Shown here piece after piece: positions 17,337 to 26,797 of a DNA stretch of 64,000 nt; position 1 is the stretch's first letter, and each line of letters starts with the position of its first letter. This DNA comes from JBCFBK01 sp039679975 (GTDB lineage: Bacteria; Bacteroidota; Bacteroidia; Bacteroidales; Prolixibacteraceae): assembly GCA_039679975.1 (NCBI GenBank), contig JBDKTZ010000135.1:11488-75487 (forward strand), written 5' to 3'. Under the pieces are notes generated by a model. That model was not told where the DNA came from. It ran no database searches and worked only from the letters and a program-made list of their open reading frames with translations. The position numbers were made by a program, and so were the translations under genes.

Positions 17337-17897
17337 ATGCCAGCAAAAATCAGGTTGCAGCGACATGGTCGCAAACGTTACGCTTACTATCACATTGTGA
17401 TAGCTGATAGCAGGGCACCACGAGATGGTCGTTACATTGAAAGGATTGGAAATTATAATCCAAATACTAATCCTGCTACGATCGATCTTGATTTTGACAA
17501 AGCTTTATCCTGGCTTAACAAAGGTGCTCAACCCACAGACACAGTAAGGGCTATTTTATCGTACAAAGGCGTGTTGTACATGAAACATCTGCTCGGTGGC
17601 GTCGCGAAAGGTGCGTTCTCTGAAGAAGAAGCCGAACGCCGTTTTAAAGTATGGCTCACTGAAAAGGAATCACAAATTCAGAACAAAAAAGAGCGTTTAA
17701 ACAAAGAATCGGAATCGGAAAAGAAAGCGCGTCTCCAGGCCGAGGCTAAGGTGAATGAAGAAAGAGCTGCTGCCCTGGCCAAAAAAGAAGCCGAACTCGC
17801 AGCTGCTGCAGCAGCAGAAAAAGCAGCGAAGGAAGCTCCTGCTGCCGAAACTCCTGCAGAGGAATCTCCTTCGAACGAAGAAAATGCTGCCGGGTAA
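17337..17897 (+). CDS. rpsP: 30S ribosomal protein S16 with long C-terminal extension
   Basis: 186 aa. The first ~85 residues are canonical S16 (MPAKIRLQRHGRKRYAYYHI, RIGNYNPN, DKALSWLNKGAQPTDTVRAIL). The following 100 residues are a Lys/Glu/Ala-rich helical extension ending in a Glu/Pro/Ser-rich acidic tail; similar tails are common on Bacteroidota S16. The core binds 16S rRNA in the 30S body. Here rpsP is alone rather than in an rpsP-rimM-trmD-rplS operon; a bidirectional terminator follows. Confidence 0.95.
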   Translation: MPAKIRLQRHGRKRYAYYHIVIADSRAPRDGRYIERIGNYNPNTNPATIDLDFDKALSWLNKGAQPTDTVRAILSYKGVLYMKHLLGGVAKGAFSEEEAERRFKVWLTEKESQIQNKKERLNKESESEKKARLQAEAKVNEERAAALAKKEAELAAAAAAEKAAKEAPAAETPAEESPSNEENAAG

Positions 17898-17943
17898 ACT
17901 CTTTATTTGTTATTAAGACATTTTGCTTCATACGCAGCAATAA

Positions 17944-17976
17944 TAAAAAGCAGCAGAAGTCATCTGCTGCTTTTTT
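17944..17976 (+). terminator. Bidirectional terminator between rpsP and hflX
   Basis: A 9-bp stem AGCAGCAGA/TCTGCTGCT with a 5-nt loop, flanked by A5 on the left and T6 on the right, so it serves both convergent genes. The hflX stop codon overlaps the T-run. Confidence 0.85.
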
Positions 17977-19177
17977 ATTCTGCCTGTTCAGTATCGTACA
18001 GAAAATCGTTATACGGAAAGCGCGTCACGTGGATCTTACGGACTTCTTCATACAGGATTTTCTTAAAATCGTCCAGATTAACTTTCTCAGTCGCGGAAAT
18101 AAACAATGACGGTGTATTCTTTTTCCCGATCCAACTGTCTTTCAATTCATCGAGTGAATAATTTTCCCTGGATCTGGGGCTCAGATCGTCTTCTTCCTTT
18201 CTTGTATATTGAAAAGCATCTATCTTGTTAAAAACGAAGATGGTTGGCTTATCACCTGCATTGATATCGCTTAATGTCTGATTCACGGTCCGGATCTGTT
18301 CCTCGAAGCCGGGATGCGATATATCAACAACATGAACAAGCAGATCGGCCTCCCGAACTTCATCAAGAGTCGACTTAAATGACTCCACCAGGTCATGAGG
18401 CAATTTCCGGATAAAACCTACCGTATCAGACAGCAGGAATGGTAAATTTTCGATCACGACCTTGCGCACTGTTGTATCGAGAGTTGCAAACAACTTGTTC
18501 TCTGCAAATACTTCCGATTTAGACAACACGTTCATGATCGTCGATTTTCCGACGTTGGTATACCCAACAAGGGCGACACGAACCATCTTACCCCTGTTTT
18601 TACGTTGGGAGGCTTTCTGTTTGTCAATCTTAATAAGCTGTTCTTTCAGCCTGGCAATCTTATCCAAAATGATCCGGCGGTCGGTTTCGATTTGTGTTTC
18701 ACCTGGTCCGCGCAGCCCGATCCCTCCGCGCTGCCGTTCGAGGTGTGTCCACAATCGCGTCAGGCGTGGCAGCATATATTGGTACTGCGCCAGTTCAACC
18801 TGTGTTTTTGCATGTGCTGTCTGTGCCCTTTTTGCAAAAATATCCAAGATCAGATTAGTTCGGTCAAGTACCTTCCTTTCCAGGGTTCGTTCAATATTTC
18901 GCAATTGTGTCGGACTCAGTTCATCATCAAAAATGACGGTATCGATATCGTTTATCGTGACGTAGTCCTGTATTTCCACGAGCTTACCCGAGCCCACGAA
19001 GGTTGCTGAATTTGGAACATCCAACCGCTGAAAAAATTTCTTCTTCACCACCGCCCCAGCTGTATCTGCAAGGAATTCAAGTTCATCGAGATACTCCTTT
19101 GACTGTTTTTCGTCCTGATCCTGGTTGATCAAGCCAACCAGAACTACGGTTTCAGGGATCATCGCTGTATCAATCAT
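17975..19177 (-). CDS. hflX: GTPase HflX
   Basis: 400 aa. The N-terminal HflX domain contains DTVIFDDELSPTQLRNIE; a coiled-coil linker carries the family hallmark GGIGLRGPGETQIETDRR; the G domain follows with Walker A GYTNVGKST (about residues 203-211), switch DTVGFIRKLPHDLVESF and NKID. HflX is a ribosome-associated GTPase that splits stalled 70S ribosomes in E. coli. Normal length. It lies downstream of the TonB gene on the same strand but is separated by a terminator. Confidence 0.95.
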   Translation of the reverse strand: MIDTAMIPETVVLVGLINQDQDEKQSKEYLDELEFLADTAGAVVKKKFFQRLDVPNSATFVGSGKLVEIQDYVTINDIDTVIFDDELSPTQLRNIERTLERKVLDRTNLILDIFAKRAQTAHAKTQVELAQYQYMLPRLTRLWTHLERQRGGIGLRGPGETQIETDRRIILDKIARLKEQLIKIDKQKASQRKNRGKMVRVALVGYTNVGKSTIMNVLSKSEVFAENKLFATLDTTVRKVVIENLPFLLSDTVGFIRKLPHDLVESFKSTLDEVREADLLVHVVDISHPGFEEQIRTVNQTLSDINAGDKPTIFVFNKIDAFQYTRKEEDDLSPRSRENYSLDELKDSWIGKKNTPSLFISATEKVNLDDFKKILYEEVRKIHVTRFPYNDFLYDTEQAE

Positions 19178-19193
19178 TCAACTAAAATTTATA

Positions 19194-19236
19194 TCAAAAA
19201 AATCCTGGTCCCGAAGCAATATTCGAAACCAGGATT
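19194..19236 (-). terminator. Intrinsic terminator after the TonB gene
   Basis: The minus strand has AATCCTGGT, an 18-nt loop, ACCAGGATT, then TTTTTTGA. It lies between the TonB stop and the hflX start. Confidence 0.8.
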
Positions 19237-19260
19237 CTCTGCTATTGTTACAAAATCTCG

Positions 19261-19947
19261 TTACTGCAACACAAAGCTGATAGGCACAGTGTAGGATACC
19301 TTAACGGGTTTTCCACGCTGCATACCTGGTTTCCACTTTGGCAGACTATTTACAACGCGAAGAGCCTCTTTATCCAGAGAAGGATCGACTCCACGTGCAA
19401 TTTTTGCATTAGTAATACTTCCGTCCTTATCAACGACGAAGTTTACATAAACCTTACCCTGTATGCCGTTTTCCTGAGCAATTACCGGATACTTAATGGC
19501 ATTGGCAATAAACTTACGTAAAGCAAGCTCACCACCCGGAAACTCCGGCATATCTTCTACAATAAAGAACACCTGGCTGTCTTCGGCCTTTTCTTCTTCC
19601 TGCTTGATAATCGGAGCTACGTCAATAACAGTCTTATCATCAGCTTCCGTATCCTGAATATCTAACTCCTCATCAATGTCAGTTTCGTTGTCCACGATAT
19701 TCAGTACCTCCACAACTTTTGGCGGCGGTGGCGGTGGCGGTGGTTTTACTTCTTCCTGACGGGTAATCGGAATAATCTCATCTTCCACCTCCTGTGTTGC
19801 AACAGTCCCAAGTGAAGCGGCTTTTTCAACCTTACTGGTCCATTCAAACGCAAGTAAACAGAGGCCTAGAGAGATCACTAACCCAATCTGAACAAAAGTA
19901 TTCCTCTTGTTCTCAAGATCAGCTTTCGGTGATTTCTTTAATTCCAT
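19261..19947 (-). CDS. TonB-family energy transducer
   Basis: 228 aa. A short cytoplasmic N-terminus is followed by one membrane helix (about 19-36, FVQIGLVISLGLCLLAF). A proline-rich spacer with eight consecutive prolines starts near residue 68. A long acidic linker (DNETDIDEELDIQDTEADD) leads to a C-terminal TonB domain (FPGGELALRKFIANAIKYP, GKVYVNFVVDKDG, KWKPGMQRGKPVKVSYTVP). It couples the proton-motive force to outer-membrane TonB-dependent receptors. No exbB/exbD nearby. An alternative name is simply 'energy transducer TonB'; several copies per genome are usual in this phylum. Confidence 0.93.
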   Translation of the reverse strand: MELKKSPKADLENKRNTFVQIGLVISLGLCLLAFEWTSKVEKAASLGTVATQEVEDEIIPITRQEEVKPPPPPPPPKVVEVLNIVDNETDIDEELDIQDTEADDKTVIDVAPIIKQEEEKAEDSQVFFIVEDMPEFPGGELALRKFIANAIKYPVIAQENGIQGKVYVNFVVDKDGSITNAKIARGVDPSLDKEALRVVNSLPKWKPGMQRGKPVKVSYTVPISFVLQ

Positions 19948-20301
19948 AATTCGGTTTTAGCAATTTATCATGTTACACAAACATCATTCCTCAATGAGGG
20001 TCTAAAGATAAAAAATAATCTTCAAAAGCAATGAAACGGATAAAAATATTCTTTTTCAGAAAATCTATCCGGGGTCTATTCTTGTTTGACTGTCAAACTT
20101 TAGCAGAAAACAGGTCGCACTTGTTTTACCTTTTTTGCCGAAAATCTTGCAGATTTAAATCTATTTTCGACAAAAGCAAAAATCACACCAAAAAATATGA
20201 TTTTAAAAAAAATTCGTGCAATAAGCTCGTTGTTCCATACATTCTGCGCTCTGTTTCTAACATTATTTCTAAATTAGAAGCCTTATTGATCTTAAACTCT
20301 T
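19948..20301 (+). other. 354-bp AT-rich intergenic region
   Basis: Lies between the divergent TonB and permease genes. A frame of 112 codons starting at 20031 has no recognisable features and runs into the permease gene in another frame, so it is not called. No clear TAnnTTTG element precedes the permease; promoters for both genes are expected here. Confidence 0.5.
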
Positions 20302-21696
20302 ATGGACAATCAACGGAATCTGGTCAGAACGTTAGGCCTTGGATATGTGATTATATTCGTAATTGCTAATATCATCGGGTCGGGGGTATATAAAAAAATA
20401 GCCCCGATGGCCGCTGAACTCCAGTCTCCGGCCTGGATCCTTCTCGCCTGGATAGCAGGAGGTATCATCACCTTATTCGGTGCTTTGAGTAACGCGGAAG
20501 TTGCCGGATTGCTCGCCGACACCGGAGGCGAGTTCGTCTATTTAAAAAAGATCTATAATCGCTTTTTTGCATTCATTTACGGCTGGTCTCTATTTACGGT
20601 TATTCAGACAGCAACCATTTCATCATTGGCATATGTTTTTGCCCAGTCATTGAACAGCATTGTTACCCTTCCGGAATTACTCCCTTCCCTTCAACAATTT
20701 ACAATTGGCGGTATTTTCTTTCCCTTTCAGGACTCGGGTGTCAAGCTGATAGCCATTGTGCTGATTTTATTACTTACATTCCTCAACATTCGGGGACTGA
20801 AAAGCGGAGCGGGCACAAGTAAAATCATCTTGTTGCTGGTATGTGCCGGTCTGCTGACGATTATCATGTTCGGATTGAACAGTGGCGCGGCCCGGCTTTC
20901 CGCGAACACGGTTATTCACAATACTACAATTAAGACTGTGACGTTCTCATCTTTTTACACTGCTATGCTGGCTGCTTTCTGGGCATATCAAGGGTGGGTT
21001 TCAGTGGGTTTTATCGGAGGTGAGATCAAAGATGCAAAAAGAAATATTCCAAAAGGAATTGTAATCGGTGTTTTAATCGTCATCTTAATTTATTTGCTCG
21101 TAAATATAACCTATCTCTCGCTTTTGCCGGTTTCGCAACTCATTCAGATCCACGGATCTGTCAATCAGATTGCCGCGGTTGAAGCAGTCAGGGTATTCTG
21201 GGGTACCGGAGGCGTTCTGTTTATTTCACTGCTGATCCTGATCACCACGCTGGGCTGTACGAACGCCAGTATTCTCACAGGCGCGCGTCCTTATTATGCC
21301 ATGGCCCGTGAAGGTCTTTTCCCTCAGGGTATCGCTAAAATCAATAAAGCCAATGTTCCTTCCAATTCCCTGTTAGGACAGGGAATATGGGCCTCGGTTC
21401 TGGTGTTGTCAGGCACATTCGATCAGTTGACCGATATGATTATTTTCGCTGTTTTTATTTTCTACGGCGCTACCACCCTGGGAGTGTTTATTTTGAGGAA
21501 CAAGATGCCCGATGCACACCGACCTTATAAAGTCTGGGGATATCCGTTTATACCGGCCATTTTCATTCTCTTCTGCATCGGCCTGTTCATGAATACCATT
21601 GCTACACGACCTCGTGAAGCCGCCATCGGCACAACACTGATCCTGCTGGGAATACCGGTATACTGGTTGATGAGAAAGCTGAGTAAACAGCCCTGA
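20302..21696 (+). CDS. APC-superfamily amino-acid permease
   Basis: 464 aa with about 12 membrane helices. It begins LGYVIIFVIANIIGSGVYKK, the first APC helix with the unwound GSG substrate motif, followed by AGGIITLFGALSNAEVAGLL and TGGEFVYLKKIYNRFFAFIYGW, all typical of the APC/LAT group. It moves amino acids across the inner membrane; substrate and mode (symport or exchange) cannot be read from sequence. Transcribed alone, before tRNA-Ala. Confidence 0.88.
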   Translation: MDNQRNLVRTLGLGYVIIFVIANIIGSGVYKKIAPMAAELQSPAWILLAWIAGGIITLFGALSNAEVAGLLADTGGEFVYLKKIYNRFFAFIYGWSLFTVIQTATISSLAYVFAQSLNSIVTLPELLPSLQQFTIGGIFFPFQDSGVKLIAIVLILLLTFLNIRGLKSGAGTSKIILLLVCAGLLTIIMFGLNSGAARLSANTVIHNTTIKTVTFSSFYTAMLAAFWAYQGWVSVGFIGGEIKDAKRNIPKGIVIGVLIVILIYLLVNITYLSLLPVSQLIQIHGSVNQIAAVEAVRVFWGTGGVLFISLLILITTLGCTNASILTGARPYYAMAREGLFPQGIAKINKANVPSNSLLGQGIWASVLVLSGTFDQLTDMIIFAVFIFYGATTLGVFILRNKMPDAHRPYKVWGYPFIPAIFILFCIGLFMNTIATRPREAAIGTTLILLGIPVYWLMRKLSKQP

Positions 21697-21776
21697 ATTA
21701 TGCATCTGATATTTTCAAAAACTTCAGCCGCAGAAATCATTTTCTATCAGAATTCATAGCAATTTAAAAATATTCC

Positions 21777-21784
21777 TATATTTG
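21777..21784 (+). promoter_or_regulatory. -7 promoter element of tRNA-Ala
   Basis: TATATTTG (TAnnTTTG) 11 nt before the mature tRNA 5' end. Confidence 0.6.
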
Positions 21785-21795
21785 TGCCCTCAAAC

Positions 21796-21869
21796 GGGGG
21801 ATTAGCTCAGTTGGCTAGAGCGTTTGACTGGCAGTCAAAAGGTCATCGGTTCGATTCCGATATTCTCCA
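21796..21869 (+). tRNA. tRNA-Ala (anticodon GGC)
   Basis: 74-nt cloverleaf: acceptor GGGGGAT/ATTCTCC including the G3-U70 pair that is the alanine identity element, D-stem GCTC/GAGC, anticodon stem TTTGA/TCAAA with loop CTGGCAG (GGC), T-arm ATCGG TTCGATT CCGAT, discriminator A. CCA is not encoded. Confidence 0.95.
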
Positions 21870-21879
21870 CATGGCAGTC

Positions 21880-21914
21880 AAAGAGTTACAAGCAATTTGT
21901 GACTCTTTTTTGTT
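21880..21914 (+). terminator. Intrinsic terminator after tRNA-Ala
   Basis: 12-bp stem AAAGAGTTACAA/TTGTGACTCTTT (one G-T pair) with a 5-nt loop and a T-run, 10 nt after the tRNA. Confidence 0.85.
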
Positions 21915-21943
21915 TGGATACAATTTCAGCGACTGTGACGTGA

Positions 21944-22669
21944 TCACCTGGCTGAGAGAAAATTCCATCTGATTCCCGCTTGAGGCAGAACCTTAAGCCC
22001 CTTTTTATTGGCAAAATTGTAGTCCACATCCATCCGGATTCCGACAGACAGATGATCGACCGCAACCAATCTGCCTGCATTGTACCAAACAGATGGTGTG
22101 GCATGGACCACAAACACATTTCTCCGAACTCCGGTTTCCCGGTTTGTCAAATCATCCCACTGTCCGAATGCAATTCCGAATAGAGAAAAACCATTAATCT
22201 TCATTATGTTGTTCCATGAATAGTAAGAATAAAGGAAAAGCGGCACTTCGGTGTCTCCTCCGGCAATTTCTCTGTAAGCGATTTGCAGGATCACCATCCG
22301 GGAATGATCTTTGGCGACCAATTTTCCGGCCGCACCCACTGTAAAACTGCTTTTTATCGGAATATAAACTCCTCCGGCATTCGTGCTGCCGCCACAATAC
22401 CCCATTGCTATGTCCAAATTTCTACATGGGCTTTGTTCCCAGAAATTCAGGTATCGGGTAATGAGAAGCAGCGTATTGGACAACTGATGGCCAACGTATT
22501 TTGCATTTGTCTCAAAATAGGTACTTCCCCAGGGATCAGGTTTATACATGCTGAATTTCGCCCTGAGATATGCTTCATCCAGGCCTCTGGTTATCTGAAG
22601 ATTTTGACCGGCAGCGACTGCAGACAAGCTGAACATCAAAATGAACAGCGGAAAACGAAAATACCTCAT
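21944..22669 (-). CDS. DUF5020-like outer-membrane beta-barrel protein
   Basis: 241 aa. A signal peptide ends around AVAAGQ. The mature part has amphipathic beta strands and an aromatic C-terminal strand (LPQAGIRWNF), as in outer-membrane barrels. MYKPDPWGSTYFETNAKY and LFLYSYYSWNNIMKINGFS resemble the DUF5020 family of Bacteroidota, related in shape to Tsx-type nucleoside channels. Function is not known. It faces the tRNA-Ala terminator at its 3' end. Confidence 0.65.
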   Translation of the reverse strand: MRYFRFPLFILMFSLSAVAAGQNLQITRGLDEAYLRAKFSMYKPDPWGSTYFETNAKYVGHQLSNTLLLITRYLNFWEQSPCRNLDIAMGYCGGSTNAGGVYIPIKSSFTVGAAGKLVAKDHSRMVILQIAYREIAGGDTEVPLFLYSYYSWNNIMKINGFSLFGIAFGQWDDLTNRETGVRRNVFVVHATPSVWYNAGRLVAVDHLSVGIRMDVDYNFANKKGLKVLPQAGIRWNFLSAR

Positions 22670-22796
22670 AAACGAACAGATCGGATGAACTTAATACGAT
22701 TTTACAAACACCAAGCGGAAAGAACAGAACTTCCTGATCACGCCAGGCGTTACACAATTTCAGGGGTTTCCGTTACGCTGCAAGATCAAAGGAAAC

Positions 22797-22918
22797 CAGG
22801 AGCCCTCCTGTTCCGGGATCGATACACTTTTGCCTCCGTCAATCATTGGGATGCCCTTCCTTATCCGAAATAGCATCCCAACGAAATCAAAGGGCGTTAT
22901 CGTTCTTTACTAAAGAAC
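22797..22918. repeat. Cluster of three inverted repeats in an intergenic region
   Basis: Within the 267-bp gap between two minus-strand genes are CAGGAG-CC-CTCCTG (22797-22810), TTGGGATGC with GCATCCCAA (22846-22854 and 22873-22881), and the perfect palindrome GTTCTTTA-C-TAAAGAAC (22902-22918). No long T-run follows in either direction, so simple terminators are unlikely for all three. No gene seen in this gap. Confidence 0.6.
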
Positions 22919-22936
22919 CCGGGATTTTTCTAACCA

Positions 22937-23776
22937 TTATTGCAACCCGGCGATGAACGCAGCTCTTTTTTCCTTGATGGATTTAGAGAATGTTTCATAA
23001 GCGGCTTGTTCACTTTCCGTGTTCACTGACTTTTGGAGAAGCCTGATGTCGCTGATCAGGGGCTCCGTCGATTTCAATGCCGGGTAAAAAGGCAACAATT
23101 TTTCTATCAAACCGATCAGGATCTCATTCATCCGGATAAACCTGTCAGTGACACCGGGAGCTGACTGATATCTAAAGCCTGCGCCAACCGATCCTGCCCA
23201 AATTATACGGCCATAAGCCTTTTCAGTATAAGCTCCCAATATAATCTGAATGAATTTGTCGGCGGTTCCATTTCCAAGAGCAGTCTTAAACTCGGTGAGT
23301 TCACTTTGAGCATTGGTTTCAATTAACTTTTGCCAGGTCTTTTCTGTAGCTTTACCGATATCCATAAACTCCGATAAATTCACTTCAACTGCCAGTTTTC
23401 CGATAACTTTCTGCCTCTCCTCGTCATCTATACCGCAGAAGAAACGTGAATCCAATTCATTTTGAAGGTACGATCCCAAAAGAAAAGACTTCTGTTCCAG
23501 TGTCTGAGCTTTTTCTGCCAGGTCAAGAGGAAGTGAATAGACCGGATTCAGGATTCTTTCCTGGTCCTCCCATGACTTTATGGGAGAATAGTTGTCTTTA
23601 TTCGTATTGTATTCCTCAAGCATGGCGATCAGTTCACCCCTGAGTTCTTCTGAAAGCTGAAGCTCAGTTTTGGGTTCGTCTGTCTTTTGCTGGTCTTTTG
23701 GCTGCCTGCCCTGGCAAGCAACGAAAAATGCTATTATTATAATCAATAGCATGGCTGAAAAAAAGGTTTGTTTCAT
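22937..23776 (-). CDS. Lipoprotein of unknown function, helical
   Basis: 279 aa. A hydrophobic signal ends in FFVAC (Cys21), followed by a Gln/Lys/Asp-rich linker and a mostly helical domain (LSEELRGELIAMLEEYNTNK, LLGSYLQNELDSRFFCG, and C-terminal SEQAAYETFSKSIKEKRAAF). No family recognised. It lies 117 bp downstream of the TerB-ABCG transporter gene on the same strand and may be cotranscribed with it. Confidence 0.7.
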   Translation of the reverse strand: MKQTFFSAMLLIIIIAFFVACQGRQPKDQQKTDEPKTELQLSEELRGELIAMLEEYNTNKDNYSPIKSWEDQERILNPVYSLPLDLAEKAQTLEQKSFLLGSYLQNELDSRFFCGIDDEERQKVIGKLAVEVNLSEFMDIGKATEKTWQKLIETNAQSELTEFKTALGNGTADKFIQIILGAYTEKAYGRIIWAGSVGAGFRYQSAPGVTDRFIRMNEILIGLIEKLLPFYPALKSTEPLISDIRLLQKSVNTESEQAAYETFSKSIKEKRAAFIAGLQ

Positions 23777-23893
23777 TGTTTTAGTTTGTTAGTTAATAGG
23801 ATGATGTTTTTTTATCAAATATATCATTAATTCGATTTAAAAGATAAAATAACAGACCTGTTGGCAATATTTTTTTGAAATTATGACCACTTG

Positions 23894-26791
23894 TTAATGG
23901 AGCTGTTTGAAAGAAGGATAAAACAGGATCAGGGAAACGATCACAATCATTAACCACAACACGGCCAGATTAAACCAGAAGGTGTGTATACGCCAATCAC
24001 CTATAAGCTTTACATGGCTATAAAACGGAGCACGTCCGTTTTTACACGGAGGATCTAAATAGACCATACCTGCACGGGCCACAATCACATCATCTTTGAT
24101 CTCGCACGCTTTCCTGGCATTGAAGTTGACAAGGGTCTCTTCCAGATGGGTATTGTGGAACCGTTTCTTCTCATTCACAAGAACGGTCATGTTGTTCTGA
24201 CCCAAATACGACTTTATTTGCTGATCAAGTGCCAGCGTATGTTGGTTGCTGATGCCGAAAATGTAAGTCTTGACATCGGCGAGCCAGTTACCCACAGCAT
24301 GATAAAGACTGTCGTTAAATTGTTCTTTCGTCAGACTCCCGGTCTGACGAAGAAGCGGCAGTTCCCATTTGGTAACCAGATGACGTATTCCATTTTGCAA
24401 TACCGGAAAACGCAAGTCAAATCCTGATTCGTTTTTGCAAAACTCCAGGTAGGACGATTCCAGTATTTTCTCCAGTTCGGGGATATAGGATGCATGGTAG
24501 TATTGTGCTTCGTATTTTCTCTGCTCGGTCGCAAAGAACTTCCCGTTATAATGGTTTCCGGTGAAAGAGGCTACCGACAGCGCCTCAAGGGACCAGCGGG
24601 TCGGAATGAGGTCACCAATCACCGGGACGTTATTTGTTTTGGAGTTCCTGTTGAGATCGTCGAAAGGCACTACCAATCCGCACAGCAGGATTTGGGGAAT
24701 GAGCAGTAACGGAATGGTGATGTAAATGGCGACGATCGAACGCAACCTTTGTGAAAGCAGCAGACCGATCAGGTTGGAAAGCAACGCAGAGGTGAAAAGT
24801 ATCGCCCACCATTCACCGAAAAGGTCAGGAATGGCAATGATACGGTTACCTGCCAGGATGAATAGCAAAGTCTGAACCAGCGAGATCACTGCCAAAAAGA
24901 TTATTTTTGACCAGATGTAACTTCCGTAGCTTAACCTGAGAAATTTCTCCCGTTTAAGAAGTGCCCGATCCCTGAAAATCTCCTCCGCGCTGATGCTCAT
25001 CCCCATAAATACCGACACGATAATTGCCATAAAAAAATAGATCATCAGGTTCTTATTGTCGAGCAGCGTATAGCCATTGTCCCCCGGATAGCGGGTTAAA
25101 TAAGAAACAATCGCTGCCAATAAGGGAGCCTCCAGGAAGGCAATCAGCAAAAATTGTTTATCGGAAAGCTTCGTTTTAGTGTTTCTCCTCAGGTAAATGA
25201 CAATTTGTTTGAGACACCCGGGCCGTTTTTGTTCTGAGCAAGGAAGAGGATCATCCCGTTTGATCTCCTGAAGGGACTGATGCTGAAGAAACCGCTGATG
25301 CCAGTCCTCGGGCTCAATTTTTCTTTGCCCGGTGAGCCGGCCGCTATTATCGAGGGTTTTGGAATCAATGATGCGCAGGATCACTTCCGGATTGACTGTT
25401 CCGCAGGATAAACAGGTGGCAACATCCCAGTCGGCATAATTGACGGCCTGCTTGAAGTAGTTAATCGCTTCTATCGGATTTCCGTCGTATACCGGATAGC
25501 CGCCTTTATCAAGCAGCCAGAGCCGGTCAAATTGTTTGTAAATATCGGAAGAAGGCTGGTGAATGTTCAACACCACCAGCTTTCCTTTCAGGGTTTGTTC
25601 CTTCAACAGGGCGATCACCTTCTCCGAATCAACGGAGGAAAGTCCGGAGGTAGGCTCATCGAGCAACAGTACTGCCGGCTCACGAATTAGTTCGAGGGCA
25701 ATATTGACCCGTTTCCTTTGCCCCCCGCTGATGGTTTTGTCGAGAGGTGATCCGACCCTCAGATATTTCACAGGCATGAGGCCAAGATCATTGAGTAAGT
25801 TATCTATTTTTTGATCAATGGCCTCCCGGCTGAGGGTATCAAAACAAAATCTGGAGGTGTACCAAAGATTTTCATAAACCGTGAGCTCACTGATCAGCAG
25901 GTCATCTTGCGGAACAAATCCAATAAGATCAGCGCTTCTGGATAATTCTTTCCCATTCAGAGTGACCAGTCCGCTTACCGGCTTGAGGCTGCCGTTGAGC
26001 AACCCGATCAGGGTGGTCTTGCCTACTCCGCTTCCGCCCATAATGGCCACCAGTTCCCCGGCATGAAGATCGAAGGAAAAATCGTGCAATCCATGATCGC
26101 TGTTGGGAAACCGGAACTCCAGGTTGCGGCCTGAAAGCATCAGTTTCTGCAGCGCAGTTGTCTCAAATAGCTGAAGGATGTGATGATGATACCGGACGTT
26201 TCCCATCCTGTCCTTCAGGACACTGTTGGGAGGCCATTCCACGAATGTATCCTGAAGCATCGGGACATCGTTCATATAAAGCGGGCTGTTCCCTGTAAAT
26301 GCGACAACGAGAGTATTCCTGCCCGGGCTTTTCAGTATTTTTAGCTGACCATCCAAAAAACTGATCACTCTGACATTCGGATGAGAGACCCCTGCAATAA
26401 AGGACCTGAAGTCATTGGTAAGTTCCGGAGAAAGTCCAAACTTACAGGCTACATTTCGGAACAGCGAAAAATTAGTTTCAAACGACTCCCGGTTAATCGC
26501 CGAAAATTCCATAAACCGGAGTAACAGGTAAAAACGCTCTTCCGACTCCAGGTTCTCCAGTAACCGGGAGCAGATCGAATCAACGATTTGATCCTTGTCG
26601 AGTTCCGGGGTATGGTCATATAAGTCGCGAAGGTCATTATGGAGTTTCAGATAGATTTCAGAATTGCGGATGCCAAAAAAGCGTTGCAAATAATGAAGTA
26701 CCCTGATCCGGGCCTTTTTATTGTCGATGTTGGCGATGGCACCGAACAAGGCAAACAGGTTCATTAACGCAGAAAGGACGACGTCATTCAT
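23894..26791 (-). CDS. Large ABCG-type ABC transporter with N-terminal TerB-like domain
   Basis: 965 aa. Residues 1-~150 are helical and TerB-like (LFALFGAIANIDNKKARIRV). A beta-rich segment (150-220) precedes the ATPase: Walker A GGSGVGKTT at 252-260, Q-loop FVPQDDLL, signature ISGGQRKR near 354, Walker B VLLLDEPTSGLSS and H-loop NIHQPS. After a CxxC (TCLSCGTVNPEVI) comes an ABC2-type membrane domain with several helices from ~545 and a large extra-cytoplasmic loop (about 690-900), ending in a last helix. Domain order ATPase-membrane is that of ABCG/White half-transporters, likely a homodimer. Substrate unknown. It starts 6 bp after the NTF2-like gene, so the two are one operon. Confidence 0.85.
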   Translation of the reverse strand: MNDVVLSALMNLFALFGAIANIDNKKARIRVLHYLQRFFGIRNSEIYLKLHNDLRDLYDHTPELDKDQIVDSICSRLLENLESEERFYLLLRFMEFSAINRESFETNFSLFRNVACKFGLSPELTNDFRSFIAGVSHPNVRVISFLDGQLKILKSPGRNTLVVAFTGNSPLYMNDVPMLQDTFVEWPPNSVLKDRMGNVRYHHHILQLFETTALQKLMLSGRNLEFRFPNSDHGLHDFSFDLHAGELVAIMGGSGVGKTTLIGLLNGSLKPVSGLVTLNGKELSRSADLIGFVPQDDLLISELTVYENLWYTSRFCFDTLSREAIDQKIDNLLNDLGLMPVKYLRVGSPLDKTISGGQRKRVNIALELIREPAVLLLDEPTSGLSSVDSEKVIALLKEQTLKGKLVVLNIHQPSSDIYKQFDRLWLLDKGGYPVYDGNPIEAINYFKQAVNYADWDVATCLSCGTVNPEVILRIIDSKTLDNSGRLTGQRKIEPEDWHQRFLQHQSLQEIKRDDPLPCSEQKRPGCLKQIVIYLRRNTKTKLSDKQFLLIAFLEAPLLAAIVSYLTRYPGDNGYTLLDNKNLMIYFFMAIIVSVFMGMSISAEEIFRDRALLKREKFLRLSYGSYIWSKIIFLAVISLVQTLLFILAGNRIIAIPDLFGEWWAILFTSALLSNLIGLLLSQRLRSIVAIYITIPLLLIPQILLCGLVVPFDDLNRNSKTNNVPVIGDLIPTRWSLEALSVASFTGNHYNGKFFATEQRKYEAQYYHASYIPELEKILESSYLEFCKNESGFDLRFPVLQNGIRHLVTKWELPLLRQTGSLTKEQFNDSLYHAVGNWLADVKTYIFGISNQHTLALDQQIKSYLGQNNMTVLVNEKKRFHNTHLEETLVNFNARKACEIKDDVIVARAGMVYLDPPCKNGRAPFYSHVKLIGDWRIHTFWFNLAVLWLMIVIVSLILFYPSFKQLH

Positions 26792-26797
26792 AGTTCC

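Noticed and set aside
20031..20369. 112-codon frame before the amino-acid permease
   Set aside because: Composition is that of AT-rich intergenic DNA, no recognisable signal or domain, and it runs into the permease gene.
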